Source: Prevotella sp. (lineage in GTDB: Bacteria > Bacteroidota > Bacteroidia > Bacteroidales > Bacteroidaceae). Taken from it: a stretch of DNA of 47,822 bases. How positions within the stretch are numbered: position 1 is the stretch's first letter; every line of letters begins with the position of its first letter. The notes under the pieces are model-generated. The model searched no databases. It was given only the letters and a program-made list of their open reading frames with translations, and was not told where the DNA came from. The stretch covers positions 1 to 47,822 of the forward strand of contig JAFVBX010000039.1 in assembly GCA_017479675.1 (NCBI GenBank). Reading direction: 5' to 3'. Shown piece after piece: positions 1 through 8,416 of the stretch. The position numbers were made by a program, and so were the translations under genes.

Positions 1-571
1 AGTTTTTTGCCAAAACCGCCAAAAACTTTGTTAAGTTTTTTCTCCTGTCCCTCACGTTTCCTTTGACACTTTGCTCGTTTTGCGTCCCTTTCGCTTACAC
101 TTTGCTTCGCAGAAACTTCCGACTCTGGCATCGCTTTTAGAGTCGGCAGCCGACCTTCCGCCTGCGGATGCTATGCTTCTACGCGCGGAAACGAAGCGTC
201 CGCGTGCAGAAGCTATGCTTTTACACCCTAAAAGCATAGCTATTGCAACCCTAAAGTTATGCTTTTGCATACGAAAAGCAACCCTTTTCGCTTCAAAACT
301 GCCTTTTTCAGCACTAAAAACGCAGCCTTTTCCGCCGGAAAATCGAGCAAGGAAACGCTCTAAAACCGTAACCGCTTATCAATCAACACTTTCCATATAA
401 CGCCGCGAGAGTCGCAAATTTGACCGCTAATCCGCAATTGGTGAAAAATTCTCCATTCTCCAGCGTCGGCAAAAAGTCAAAGTGTAAGCAAAATGCGGGA
501 AACCGTGACACTCGGCTCCCCTTGCCGAAAGCCTTATTAAACAACCTTAACGTAAATAAACAAGGTGCATA
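1..571. other. Repeat-rich non-coding stretch at the window start
   Basis: No convincing gene is visible. The stretch is full of short C/T-rich and A-rich motifs. The sequence GCTATGCTT recurs, and several arms are complementary to each other. Open frames such as the + strand frame at 71-400 encode only Leu/Ala/Lys-rich repeats produced by these DNA motifs, with no domain, signal peptide or neighbour logic. The upstream gene, if any, lies outside the window. I cannot assign a role. Confidence 0.6.
175..241. repeat. Two adjacent inverted repeats
   Basis: A perfect 12-bp stem (AGCTATGCTTTT at 211-222 with its complement at 230-241, 7-nt loop) lies next to a longer imperfect stem (15 nt at 175-189 against 199-213, two mismatches). 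The two share the GCTTCT/AGAAGC edge at 211-213, so they could form alternative structures. There is no T-tract, so a simple terminator is unlikely. A related motif, AGCTATGCTTCT, occurs at 4616-4627. Confidence 0.6.
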
Positions 572-603
572 TTGCATTATTTAAGAAAAAAAGCGTACCT
601 TTG
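572..603 (+). promoter_or_regulatory. Bacteroidetes-type promoter for the lipid head-group operon
   Basis: A TACCTTTG -7 element at 596-603 has a TTG at 572-574, 21 nt upstream. The start codon at 637 leaves a leader of about 27 nt. This fits the Bacteroidetes primary sigma consensus (TTTG, about 19-21 nt, TAnnTTTG). Confidence 0.6.
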
Positions 604-636
604 CAGGCGCAAATTGAAAAAGGTTAACAGAAAGCA

Positions 637-1668
637 ATGAATTATCTTGACAGAAACGAGTTTAACTTCCAGCCTTCCGAGAAGGTCGTGGAGGCGATAA
701 AGAGCTTTGACCCACAGACGCTGTGCTTCTACACCCGCATTTACGACCAGGGCAAGAAGAGCGTGATATCCGTAAGACTGAGCGAAATCTACGGCGTGCC
801 CGAGGAGCAGGTGCTCTTAGGATACGGCGGCGAGGAGATACTGAAGAACGCCATCCACTATTTCCTCATGGAGGGCGACAACAAGACTATTCTCATCCCC
901 GAGTTCTCATGGTGGTACTACAACCGCGTGGCAGGAGAGTGCGGCGGTTCGTTCGAGATGTACCCACTGCACGAGACCGGCGACACCTTCGCCTACGACG
1001 TTGACGAGATGATAGAATACGCCAACCGCGTAAAGCCGCGCATGCTGCTGCTGGCTTCGCCCAACAACCCTACGGGCAACTGCCTCACATCAGAGGAGAT
1101 AGGCAGGATAATGGAGAACATACCAAGCGAGACGATGGTGCTGGTCGATGAGGCTTACGCTTCGTTCATCACTACCGACGTGGACTACATCGCACCCCTC
1201 GTAAACAAATACAACAACCTCATCATATCCCGCACGTTGAGCAAGTTCTACGGTCTGCCAGGTCTGCGCTGCGGCTTCGGCTTCATAGGCAAGGGACACG
1301 ACCAGTTCCTCAGCTACTCCAACAAGTACCTGGGCTACAACCGCTTCTCTGAGGCTGTGGCACTCGCCGCACTCGAGAGTGACGACCACTACCGCAAGGT
1401 GGCTGACGACATGGCGTGGGGACGTGACCTCTTCAAGAAGGAACTGGGCGACAAGCCAGGCTTCAAGGTATATACGAGCGTGGCAAACTTCATCCTCATC
1501 AAGTACCCTACGGAGATAAAGGAAGCCCTGCAGAAGGCGCTGGCTGAGAAGAACTACAAGATTAAGTTCATGGCAGACAAGGGACTGGAGGACTGCTTGC
1601 GCATCACCCTCGGCAGGCGTGAGCAGGTGCAGATGGTGGTTGATACTATAAAGGAGTGCCTCAGATGA
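637..1668 (+). CDS. PLP-dependent aminotransferase/decarboxylase, HisC/CobD family
   Basis: A 343-residue fold-type I PLP enzyme of about the usual HisC length. Visible landmarks are SPNNPTGN (141-148), the PLP-phenol-binding DEAY (171-174), the Schiff-base lysine K203 in TLSKFYGLPGLR (200-211), and R322 in LRITLG, expected to bind a substrate carboxylate. The KFYGLPGLR stretch resembles CobD (threonine-phosphate decarboxylase) at least as much as HisC. No his or cobalamin genes are nearby. Instead its stop codon overlaps the start of a LicC-like nucleotidyltransferase (ATGA), followed by a CDP-alcohol phosphotransferase. I infer that it makes an amino-alcohol phosphate, for instance phosphoethanolamine from phosphoserine, or transaminates a head-group precursor. 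True histidinol-phosphate transamination is less likely. The family is certain; the substrate is not. Confidence 0.85.
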   Translation: MNYLDRNEFNFQPSEKVVEAIKSFDPQTLCFYTRIYDQGKKSVISVRLSEIYGVPEEQVLLGYGGEEILKNAIHYFLMEGDNKTILIPEFSWWYYNRVAGECGGSFEMYPLHETGDTFAYDVDEMIEYANRVKPRMLLLASPNNPTGNCLTSEEIGRIMENIPSETMVLVDEAYASFITTDVDYIAPLVNKYNNLIISRTLSKFYGLPGLRCGFGFIGKGHDQFLSYSNKYLGYNRFSEAVALAALESDDHYRKVADDMAWGRDLFKKELGDKPGFKVYTSVANFILIKYPTEIKEALQKALAEKNYKIKFMADKGLEDCLRITLGRREQVQMVVDTIKECLR

Positions 1669-2399
1669 AAGCAATAATCCTTGCCGCTGGTACGGCATCA
1701 CGCCTCCGCCCGTTGACGGAGCACACGCCGAAGAGCCTGCTCAACATAGGCGAACGCCCTTTGTTGCAGCGCTCTATGGATGCACTGATACAGAACGGGG
1801 TGAAGGACTTCGTCATAGTGACAGGCTACCTGCACAGGCAGATAGAACAGTTCGTGGAGAATACCTACGCCGACAGCATCGGCGTGAGGTTCATACACAA
1901 CGACGTCTATGACTCCACCAACAACATCTACTCCCTCTGGCTGGCACGCACCGAGGCAGAGGGCGAGGACTTCCTCCTATTGGACAGCGACCTGCTCTAC
2001 GACCCCGTGATAGTCGCCAAGGTGCTGGAGAGCGATGCCGACAACGTGCTGACACTCATCAGGCACGAGCTGGGCGAGGAGGAGATGAAGGTGGTGACCG
2101 CCACTGACGGCTCCATCAGCGAGATAAGCAAGACGTGCAGCCCTGCCGATGCGGCTGGCGAGAGCCTCGGCATAGAGAAGATCGGCAAGGAATACTCCAA
2201 GGCGCTCTACCGCGAGCTCGACGTGATGATGAACCAAGAGCATCTGGAGAACAAGTTCTACGAACTCGCCTTCGAGCGCCTCATACCGCAGGGGCATACC
2301 TACAAGGTGCTTGACGTGACGCAGTATTTCTCTTGCGAACTCGACACAGTAGAGGATTTTGAAAACGCCAAGGAGAAGATTCCGGCAGAATTATATTGA
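1665..2399 (+). CDS. LicC/PntC-like sugar- or amino-alcohol-phosphate nucleotidyltransferase
   Basis: A 244-residue protein with the NTP-transferase Rossmann fold. The N-terminal signature is MKAIILAAGTASRLRPLT (1-18), with K23 in PKSLL, an STNNIYSLWLA segment (84-94) like that of LicC-type choline-phosphate cytidylyltransferases, and metal-binding acidic residues in LLDSDLLY (105-112). The start was set at 1665 because that ATG overlaps the upstream stop and begins directly at the nucleotide-binding strand; a start at 1656 adds only three residues. The expected reaction is CTP plus an alcohol phosphate giving a CDP-alcohol, which the next gene could use. The nucleotide and alcohol cannot be read from the sequence. 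Confidence 0.85.
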   Translation: MKAIILAAGTASRLRPLTEHTPKSLLNIGERPLLQRSMDALIQNGVKDFVIVTGYLHRQIEQFVENTYADSIGVRFIHNDVYDSTNNIYSLWLARTEAEGEDFLLLDSDLLYDPVIVAKVLESDADNVLTLIRHELGEEEMKVVTATDGSISEISKTCSPADAAGESLGIEKIGKEYSKALYRELDVMMNQEHLENKFYELAFERLIPQGHTYKVLDVTQYFSCELDTVEDFENAKEKIPAELY

Positions 2400-2400
2400 T

Positions 2401-3402
2401 ATGAACAAACTGAGAGAAAAGACTATGTCAACGCTGAAGTCGTCCGATACGGAGGACTGGCTTGACTACCGCGTGATACGCCCACTGAGTTATCTGTGGG
2501 CTTTGTTGTTTGCTAAGCTCGACGTGCACCCCAACACCGTAACCATCATGTCGATGTTCATAGGGGCAGGCAGCGCCTATTTCTATGCGCAGCCCAGCTT
2601 CTGGTACGACGGATGGAACGGACTCATGATGAACGTCATAGCCGTCCTGCTGCTGCTGTGGGCAGACATCTTCGACTGCTGCGACGGACAGCTGGCACGC
2701 ATGACAGGCAAGAAGAGCCGCTTGGGACGCATACTCGACGGCTTGGCTGGCTTCACGTGGTTCATACCTATTTACTTAGTGCTGGTATATCGCTTCTACT
2801 GCTACCACGACATAGAGTTCGGATGGCTCGGCATAGAGAACAACGAGCAGAACACTCTGATAGCCACCGCCATAGTCTTCGTGCTCGGACTGGTGTCAGG
2901 CTTCCTCGGCATGGGAGCACAGCAGCGTCTGGCAGACTACTACATACAGGTGCACCTCTTCTTCCTCAAGGGTGAGAAGGGCAGCGAACTCGACAACTCC
3001 ATCACACAGCAGAAGATATACGACGAGACACCTTGGGAGGGTAACCGCGTGTGGAAATACTTCCTCAAGACCTACATAGACTATACGAAGAAGCAAGAGG
3101 CAACCACGCCACAGTTCCAGCGCATGATGGCTACGTTCAAGGAGAAGTACGGCGATGCATCTGCCATCCCTGCCGAGCTGCGTGAGGAGATACTCCGCGA
3201 GTCACGCGGCGTGTTGCCTTGGAGCAGCGCCCTGACGTTCAACTTCCGCTCTGCCATGTTCTGGCTCTTCTGTCTCTGCGACATCCCAGCCATGAACTTC
3301 GTGTGGGAGATAGTAGGCATGGGGCTCATCTGGGCTTACACCCGCCATCGCCACGAGGCATTCTGCAAGCGAATAGCCGATAGGCTTAATAAAAACCTAT
3401 AG
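2401..3402 (+). CDS. CDP-alcohol phosphatidyltransferase family membrane enzyme
   Basis: A 333-residue integral membrane protein. The CDP-alcohol phosphotransferase motif is clear: D92, D95-G96, A99-R100, then G109 and D113. The fourth Asp of the family motif, expected at residue 117, is Gly. The protein is longer than the usual 180-220 residues. A soluble charged stretch of roughly 90 residues (about 190-280) separates the core helices from a C-terminal hydrophobic region. Start 2401 was chosen because it lies 1 nt after the upstream stop; a start at 2359 would overlap the previous gene by 41 nt. It probably transfers the head group from the CDP-alcohol made by the upstream enzyme onto diacylglycerol, ceramide or another lipid alcohol. 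The acceptor is unknown. Confidence 0.85.
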   Translation: MNKLREKTMSTLKSSDTEDWLDYRVIRPLSYLWALLFAKLDVHPNTVTIMSMFIGAGSAYFYAQPSFWYDGWNGLMMNVIAVLLLLWADIFDCCDGQLARMTGKKSRLGRILDGLAGFTWFIPIYLVLVYRFYCYHDIEFGWLGIENNEQNTLIATAIVFVLGLVSGFLGMGAQQRLADYYIQVHLFFLKGEKGSELDNSITQQKIYDETPWEGNRVWKYFLKTYIDYTKKQEATTPQFQRMMATFKEKYGDASAIPAELREEILRESRGVLPWSSALTFNFRSAMFWLFCLCDIPAMNFVWEIVGMGLIWAYTRHRHEAFCKRIADRLNKNL

Positions 3403-3437
3403 CCCCTATAGTCTCTATAGCTACTATAGCTCCTATA
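3398..3437. repeat. 9-nt tandem repeat, TATAG-N3-C
   Basis: Four copies of a 9-nt unit (TATAGCCCC, TATAGTCTC, TATAGCTAC, TATAGCTCC) plus a partial fifth. The stop codon of the upstream CDS (TAG, 3400-3402) is part of the first copy. The same 9-nt family reappears at 22610-22654. Confidence 0.8.
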
Positions 3438-3449
3438 AAAAAAGAAACA

Positions 3450-4493
3450 ATGACCTGGACCCGCCAAAGGCTAAATAACCTCTTCTTCCTCATCGGAGTG
3501 CTGGCATGCGTGGTGATGCTCTTCACCTTCGATGTCAGCTTTGTGGAGCTGTGGCAACACCTCACCAAGGCAGGCTACTGGCTATTGCCCATACTCGGAG
3601 TGTGGGTACTCATCTACGGCATCAACGCCGCTTCGTGGTGGTGTGTAATAAAAGGTGTGGCTCCTTCTGCCAAGCTTAGCCCCTGGCGTATCTTCCGCCT
3701 TACCATATCAGGCTACGCCCTCAACTATGCTACTCCCGTAGGAGGACTGGGAGGCGAGCCCTACCGCATCATGGAGCTTTCGCGCGACATCGACAAGCAC
3801 CAAGCCACCTCGTCAGTCATCCTCTATGCCATGATGCACATCTTCGCCCACTTCTGGTTTTGGTTCACCTCCATATTCCTGTACCTCGCCTTGGCGGCAG
3901 TCGGCGATTTGCCCCTTAATGTTCCCATCGCCTGTGTGCTCGGCTTCATAGCCTTGCTCTTCTTCGGAGCCTCCTATGTCTTTGCCAAGGGATATAAGAA
4001 TGGCGTGGTGCTCACCGTACTCGGTTGGCTCGGCAAGGTGCCGGGGCTGAAAGGATGGAGCAAACGCTTCAAGCAACGCCATGAGTCTGCCTTGCAGAAT
4101 GTCGATACACAGATAGCGGCACTCTTCTCTCAGGACAAGAAAGCCTTTTATAGCAGCCTCCTCTTGGAGTATGTATCACGCTGGGCGCAGAGCCTTGAGG
4201 TACTCTTCATGCTCCTGCTCTTCGGAGTAGATAACGGCGGAGGCATCGACGGCATACTGCTCACCTACCTTCACTCTGTGCTCATCGTGGCACTCACCAC
4301 TTTCTTTGCCAACCTCATAGGCTTCCTGCCCATGCAGATAGGAGTGCAGGAAGGCGGCTTCGTTCTCTCCATCGCCGCCCTCGGACTCTCTGCTGCCCTC
4401 GGCATCTTCGTCAGCATCATCTGTCGTGTGCGCGAGATAGTCTGGATATTCATCGGCATCATGCTCATGAAGCTCCCGGAGCGACAGCGGTAA
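3450..4493 (+). CDS. LPG-synthase TM-domain / flippase-like membrane protein (UPF0104)
   Basis: A 347-residue polytopic membrane protein of the lysylphosphatidylglycerol-synthase transmembrane family (also seen in AglD-like proteins). There are about eight hydrophobic segments and the family signature GGLGGEPYRIMELSRD near residues 95-110, plus QIGVQEGG near the C-terminus. There is no aminoacyl-transferase domain, so it is the membrane half only. In MprF this half flips lipids, so in this operon a role in translocating the lipid made by the preceding enzymes is plausible. It lies 47 nt after the CDP-alcohol phosphotransferase gene, separated by a 9-nt tandem repeat. The family is confident; flippase activity is inferred. 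Confidence 0.8.
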   Translation: MTWTRQRLNNLFFLIGVLACVVMLFTFDVSFVELWQHLTKAGYWLLPILGVWVLIYGINAASWWCVIKGVAPSAKLSPWRIFRLTISGYALNYATPVGGLGGEPYRIMELSRDIDKHQATSSVILYAMMHIFAHFWFWFTSIFLYLALAAVGDLPLNVPIACVLGFIALLFFGASYVFAKGYKNGVVLTVLGWLGKVPGLKGWSKRFKQRHESALQNVDTQIAALFSQDKKAFYSSLLLEYVSRWAQSLEVLFMLLLFGVDNGGGIDGILLTYLHSVLIVALTTFFANLIGFLPMQIGVQEGGFVLSIAALGLSAALGIFVSIICRVREIVWIFIGIMLMKLPERQR

Positions 4494-4787
4494 ATCCCTC
4501 CACCTTGTTTCATTCCTCGCACTGTTTCTTTCATTACACCTTATTTATTATTATAAGGCGTTTCTCAACTTTTCCTCCAATTGTTTGGAGGAAACAAAAA
4601 ACTTCGTATATTACAAGCTATGCTTCTGGTAGCTAAAGTCTATGCTATGTTTTTCATTTATACAAGTATTTTTAAGGCTTGTTTGCATACTTTTCTTTCA
4701 AGGGGTATCGTTATTTTACCGAGATTCAAAAAACGTGATTTTACTTACGTATTCACATTATTATTTTACTAACTTATATTTATAGCG
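4494..4787. other. Intergenic region with one strong hairpin
   Basis: AT-rich, with no supported gene. A perfect 10-bp hairpin (TTTCCTCCAA / TTGGAGGAAA, 4-nt loop) lies at 4571-4594 and may end the upstream operon, although no long T-tract follows. AGCTATGCTTCT at 4616-4627 repeats a motif from the window start. No clear TAnnTTTG promoter precedes the gene at 4788. Confidence 0.5.
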
Positions 4788-6563
4788 ATGAAAGAAATTG
4801 CAAAGACTTTGGTAATGATGCTGGCAGCAGTTTGCCTGGCATCGTGCAACGATGATGATAACAGCATCAACGCAGGCGGTGGTGATGGTAGTGATTTGAC
4901 GGATGACACCTCAACAGGTGTTACAACCACGAGTGCACCGGACTTCAACAGCTTCAGCATAGAGCAGAGCACGGAGGCAACGGGTGAGACGGTGGCGGAG
5001 CCGACAAGCCGCTCGCAGTCTGTGACAATAACATTCAGCAAGGACGGAACGGCTACAAGCAGCGATGGGACTCTTGCAACGGTAAGCGGACAGTCTGTTA
5101 CGGCAAGTACGGCAGATGTAAACTATATACTAACGGGAAGTACGGCAGAGGGTTCGTCTGCAAGTTTTACTTACAAGGGTAGCGGTGATTGCACCATTAC
5201 GCTCAGTGGTGTGGACATCAACACTACGGCAAAGGCTATCGGAGCAACGAAAGGCGGTAATATAGAACTGGTGGTAGAGGGCAAAAACAGCATAACGACA
5301 ACAGCGAAAAAGACAATAGAGGTGGGGGATGATACAGAGAACGAAGACGGTACCCTTGCTACATACCAGAAACTCGACATCTACGGTTCGGGGTCGCTGT
5401 CGGTAGAGTCTGATGCCAAGGGCGCCATAAGTTCTACTGATGCCATGACGATAAATCCAGGTGTGGTGCTTAACGTCACGGTAGGCAGCGATGCTACAGG
5501 CAAGAAGGGTATCAAGAGCGACACATCGATAGACTTCAAGGGAGGCCGCACTACGGTTGCCAACAATGCAGCGGCAGAATGGGACGAGACGGACGGCGAC
5601 TACTCTGCCGCCACATGCGTAAAGGCACCAACCATAAATGTAAGCGGTGGCACCGTGCAGTGCAAGGCAACGGGCAACGGCGGCAAAGGCTTGCGTGCCG
5701 ACAACACGATGACCGTGACTGACGGCACTGTGGAGGTAATCACCACGGGCAGCAATCTCGTGAGATACAACAATGCAGACAAGGTGGTCAGTATGTCGCA
5801 ACTTGACAGCTACAGCAATTATGAGGATGCCAACCCCAAGGGAATACACGTGGGCGACAAGGACGCTGGTACGGGTAACCTTACCGTAATCGGCGGCAAG
5901 GTGAAGGTAAAGGTGGCAAACTCCGAGGGTATTGAGAGCAAGATGTATGTCAACATCAGCGGTGGAACAGTGGAGGCATACGCTGGGGATGATGCAATAA
6001 ATGCGGGTATCTCATCGGAAAACAACAGAGGAAACGCATACGCCGGCAAGGGGCAGGTAAACATAAGCGGAGGTACGGTCTATGCCTACAGTACAGATAA
6101 TGATGCCATAGATGCCAACGGCACTATAAGCATAAGCGGAGGAGTAGTGGTGGCAAGCGGAAATACGGCTCCAGAATGTGGCATAGACTGTGACCAAAGC
6201 ACTTTTGCCATTACGGGAGGATACGTCATAGGTATGGGCGGTGACACTTCTAAGCCTACCGAGAGTTCATGTACCCAGTCGTCACTTATCACCTCTGCAT
6301 CGGTCTCTGAGGGTGACATCCTCACATTGCAGATAGGAGGCTCAACCGTAATGAAAACCGAAATGCCGCGCACATACAGCAGTGCCACATTTCTCATCTC
6401 TACACCAGAGATGAAAAAAGGCACCGCCTACGCTATCTATAGAGGCAGTTCTTCGGTAACGAGCGGCACGCTGAGCAGCAGTTCATACGTTAACGGCTCA
6501 AGCAGTGGCATGGGCGGTGGGGGCTTCCCAGGCGGTGGAGGCATCCCAGGCGGTGGCAGATAA
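4788..6563 (+). CDS. Surface lipoprotein with right-handed beta-helix carbohydrate-binding domain (Cthe_2159/DUF4353-like)
   Basis: A 591-residue protein. A lipoprotein signal peptide ends in LASC, with the lipidated Cys at about 20, followed by NDDDNS. Acidic residues directly after the Cys act as the lipoprotein export signal for the outer surface in Bacteroides and Capnocytophaga. The body contains repeated beta-helix coils of the pattern (V/I)x(I/V)(S/T)GGxVxA, as in VNISGGTVEAYAGDDAINAG and VNISGGTVYAY, between about residues 120 and 500. The C-terminus is a Gly-rich tail (FPGGGGIPGGG). Cthe_2159, a family relative, binds acidic plant polysaccharide and calcium. Here the role is probably glycan binding or adhesion at the cell surface. 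It stands alone, with no SusC/SusD pair beside it. Confidence 0.8.
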   Translation: MKEIAKTLVMMLAAVCLASCNDDDNSINAGGGDGSDLTDDTSTGVTTTSAPDFNSFSIEQSTEATGETVAEPTSRSQSVTITFSKDGTATSSDGTLATVSGQSVTASTADVNYILTGSTAEGSSASFTYKGSGDCTITLSGVDINTTAKAIGATKGGNIELVVEGKNSITTTAKKTIEVGDDTENEDGTLATYQKLDIYGSGSLSVESDAKGAISSTDAMTINPGVVLNVTVGSDATGKKGIKSDTSIDFKGGRTTVANNAAAEWDETDGDYSAATCVKAPTINVSGGTVQCKATGNGGKGLRADNTMTVTDGTVEVITTGSNLVRYNNADKVVSMSQLDSYSNYEDANPKGIHVGDKDAGTGNLTVIGGKVKVKVANSEGIESKMYVNISGGTVEAYAGDDAINAGISSENNRGNAYAGKGQVNISGGTVYAYSTDNDAIDANGTISISGGVVVASGNTAPECGIDCDQSTFAITGGYVIGMGGDTSKPTESSCTQSSLITSASVSEGDILTLQIGGSTVMKTEMPRTYSSATFLISTPEMKKGTAYAIYRGSSSVTSGTLSSSSYVNGSSSGMGGGGFPGGGGIPGGGR

Positions 6564-6687
6564 TCAAGATAGTGAAAAAGTGAAAAACACGAAGAAGGAA
6601 AATTAAACTCTCGTTAAGAAGGCACTTTGAAAAATTAAAAAAAACAAAAGTGTTAACCGAAAATGCGAGATTAACAAAAATTGCGTT

Positions 6688-6695
6688 TAACTTTG
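6688..6695 (+). promoter_or_regulatory. Candidate -7 element upstream of the HtrA protease
   Basis: TAACTTTG matches TAnnTTTG and lies 53 nt before the start codon. No convincing TTTG is seen about 19 nt upstream, so the promoter may be weak or activator-dependent. Confidence 0.4.
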
Positions 6696-6748
6696 CACGT
6701 GATTTAAGTTGACGAGACCCAAAACGTTCAAAATTATAAGCAATAAAA

Positions 6749-8200
6749 ATGAAGATATCAATGAAACAGACTATCATGACGACACTGCTCGCAGTGTCCC
6801 TTTCACTTGCTGCCACTCATGTGTATAACAACACCTGTTCGGCAGCTCCCGTAGCAGCTGCAGGGGCGGTGGACCTCACCGTGGCTGCTGAGAAGGCTTT
6901 GCCCTGTGTAGTTCACATCAAGTTCCTGCAAAACTCAAAGATACAGGAGGTAGAGGTGCAGAACGATCCGTTTGGCGATATGTTCGACCCCTTCGGCTTC
7001 TTCGGACAGAGAGGGCAGGGACCTAACAAACGTAAGGTGCAGACTCCAAAGAAGGAGGGCACGGGCTCTGGCGTGATAATATCACAGGACGGATACATCG
7101 TGACAAACAACCACGTGGTGGAGGGTGCCGACGAACTGACTATCACACTGAACGACAACCGCGAGTTCTCCGCTCGTATCATAGGTACGGACAAGAATAC
7201 CGACCTTGCCCTGATAAAGGTGAACGCTACGGGACTGCCAGCCATAAAGGTTATATCAAGTGACGACATAAAGGTGGGCGAATGGGTGCTTGCTATAGGT
7301 CATCCGCTGAACCTCCGCGCTACGGTGACGGCAGGCATTGTTTCGGCAAAAGCTCGTTCGCTTGGTGCCAACGGCGTAGAGGCTTTCATACAGACAGATG
7401 CCGCCATCAACCAAGGTAACTCTGGTGGTGCACTGGTCAACGCCAAGGGTGAGCTGATAGGCATCAACGCCATGCTGACATCGCCTACGGGAAGCAACAT
7501 CGGCTACGGCTTTGCCATTCCTACCACCATTATGAACAAGGTGGTGGACGACCTGAAGCAGTATGGCAGCGTGCAGCGCGGACTGATAGGCATACAGGGA
7601 CAGGACGCCCGCAACTATATCGATGCACAAAAGGAGCAGAACAAGGAAGTGGACCTCGGCACCAACGAGGGTGTATATGTGGCAAAGGTGGTTGACGACG
7701 GCGCCGCTGCCGATGCAGGCATAGAAGAGGGCGACGTGATAACCGCCGTTGACGGACAGAAGGTGACGAAGATGGCAGAGCTGCAGGAGATACTTGCCAC
7801 AAAGCGTCCTGGCGACAAGGTGGTGCTGACATACCTGCACAAGAAGTCGAAGAAGACCGCTACCGTCACGCTGAAGAACGAGCAGGGCAACACCAAGGTG
7901 GTGAAGGATGCCGACCTTGACGTGCTGGGAGCCGTGATACGTGAGGTGAACGAGAACGAGAAGGCTGACCTCGACATAAAGTACGGCTTGAAGGTGACAA
8001 AGGTCAATGCAGGCAAGTTCCGCGAAAGAGGTATCCCTGCCGGCTTCGTGATACAGACTGTCAACGAGGCTTCGATGAAGACTCTCAGCGACCTTGCCGA
8101 CGCAGTGAAGGCTGCCAACAAGAGCAAGGACCCAGTACTCATCATCAAGGGCTTGTACCCTTCAGGCAAGAGAGAGTACTTCACCGTACCGCTGAACTGA
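6749..8200 (+). CDS. htrA: Periplasmic serine protease, DegP/DegQ (HtrA) family
   Basis: A 483-residue exported protease-chaperone. The N-terminal hydrophobic stretch (about 7-24) is a signal peptide. The catalytic triad is visible as H122 in TNNHVVEG, D152 in NTDLALIK, and S225 in GNSGGALV. Two PDZ domains follow (about 275-375 and 390-480), the arrangement of DegP/DegQ. A Phe/Gly-rich, charged loop (about 72-104) precedes the protease core, in the position of the LA loop. A second ATG at 6761 is an equally good start. It degrades or refolds misfolded envelope proteins. It is transcribed alone, with its own terminator. Confidence 0.95.
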   Translation: MKISMKQTIMTTLLAVSLSLAATHVYNNTCSAAPVAAAGAVDLTVAAEKALPCVVHIKFLQNSKIQEVEVQNDPFGDMFDPFGFFGQRGQGPNKRKVQTPKKEGTGSGVIISQDGYIVTNNHVVEGADELTITLNDNREFSARIIGTDKNTDLALIKVNATGLPAIKVISSDDIKVGEWVLAIGHPLNLRATVTAGIVSAKARSLGANGVEAFIQTDAAINQGNSGGALVNAKGELIGINAMLTSPTGSNIGYGFAIPTTIMNKVVDDLKQYGSVQRGLIGIQGQDARNYIDAQKEQNKEVDLGTNEGVYVAKVVDDGAAADAGIEEGDVITAVDGQKVTKMAELQEILATKRPGDKVVLTYLHKKSKKTATVTLKNEQGNTKVVKDADLDVLGAVIREVNENEKADLDIKYGLKVTKVNAGKFRERGIPAGFVIQTVNEASMKTLSDLADAVKAANKSKDPVLIIKGLYPSGKREYFTVPLN

Positions 8201-8226
8201 TCCGCCTATATATAATATATAAAGGT

Positions 8227-8257
8227 ACGCGCGTAGGAGAAAACCCTACGCGCGTTT
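8227..8257 (+). terminator. Intrinsic terminator after htrA
   Basis: A GC-rich perfect stem of 11 bp (ACGCGCGTAGG at 8227-8237 with its complement at 8245-8255) and a short A-rich loop, followed by a brief T-run. Confidence 0.75.
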
Positions 8258-8416
8258 ACTTTGCTAACTCTGAGTTTGCAATTTGATATAACTACGGCAT
8301 AGTAAGAAAAAAGTGTTTACTTTATGAGAAAAGTGTAATAGGCTGAAAATACGATAGGTATATTGCTTTAAGAATGGGATATTGGCTTTTCCTACTGAAA
8401 TATTTTGCAAGAAAAG

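Noticed and set aside
71..400. 109-residue + strand open frame at the window start
   Set aside because: It is made of short DNA repeats, has no domain or signal, and a long frame also exists on the other strand.
637..2399. Complete aminoethylphosphonate pathway
   Set aside because: No PEP mutase or phosphonopyruvate decarboxylase is in the window. The LicC/PntC resemblance alone does not establish phosphonates.
5130..5849. 239-residue open frame antisense to the beta-helix lipoprotein
   Set aside because: It lies fully within the lipoprotein gene on the other strand. It is Arg/Cys/Val-rich and has no family features.
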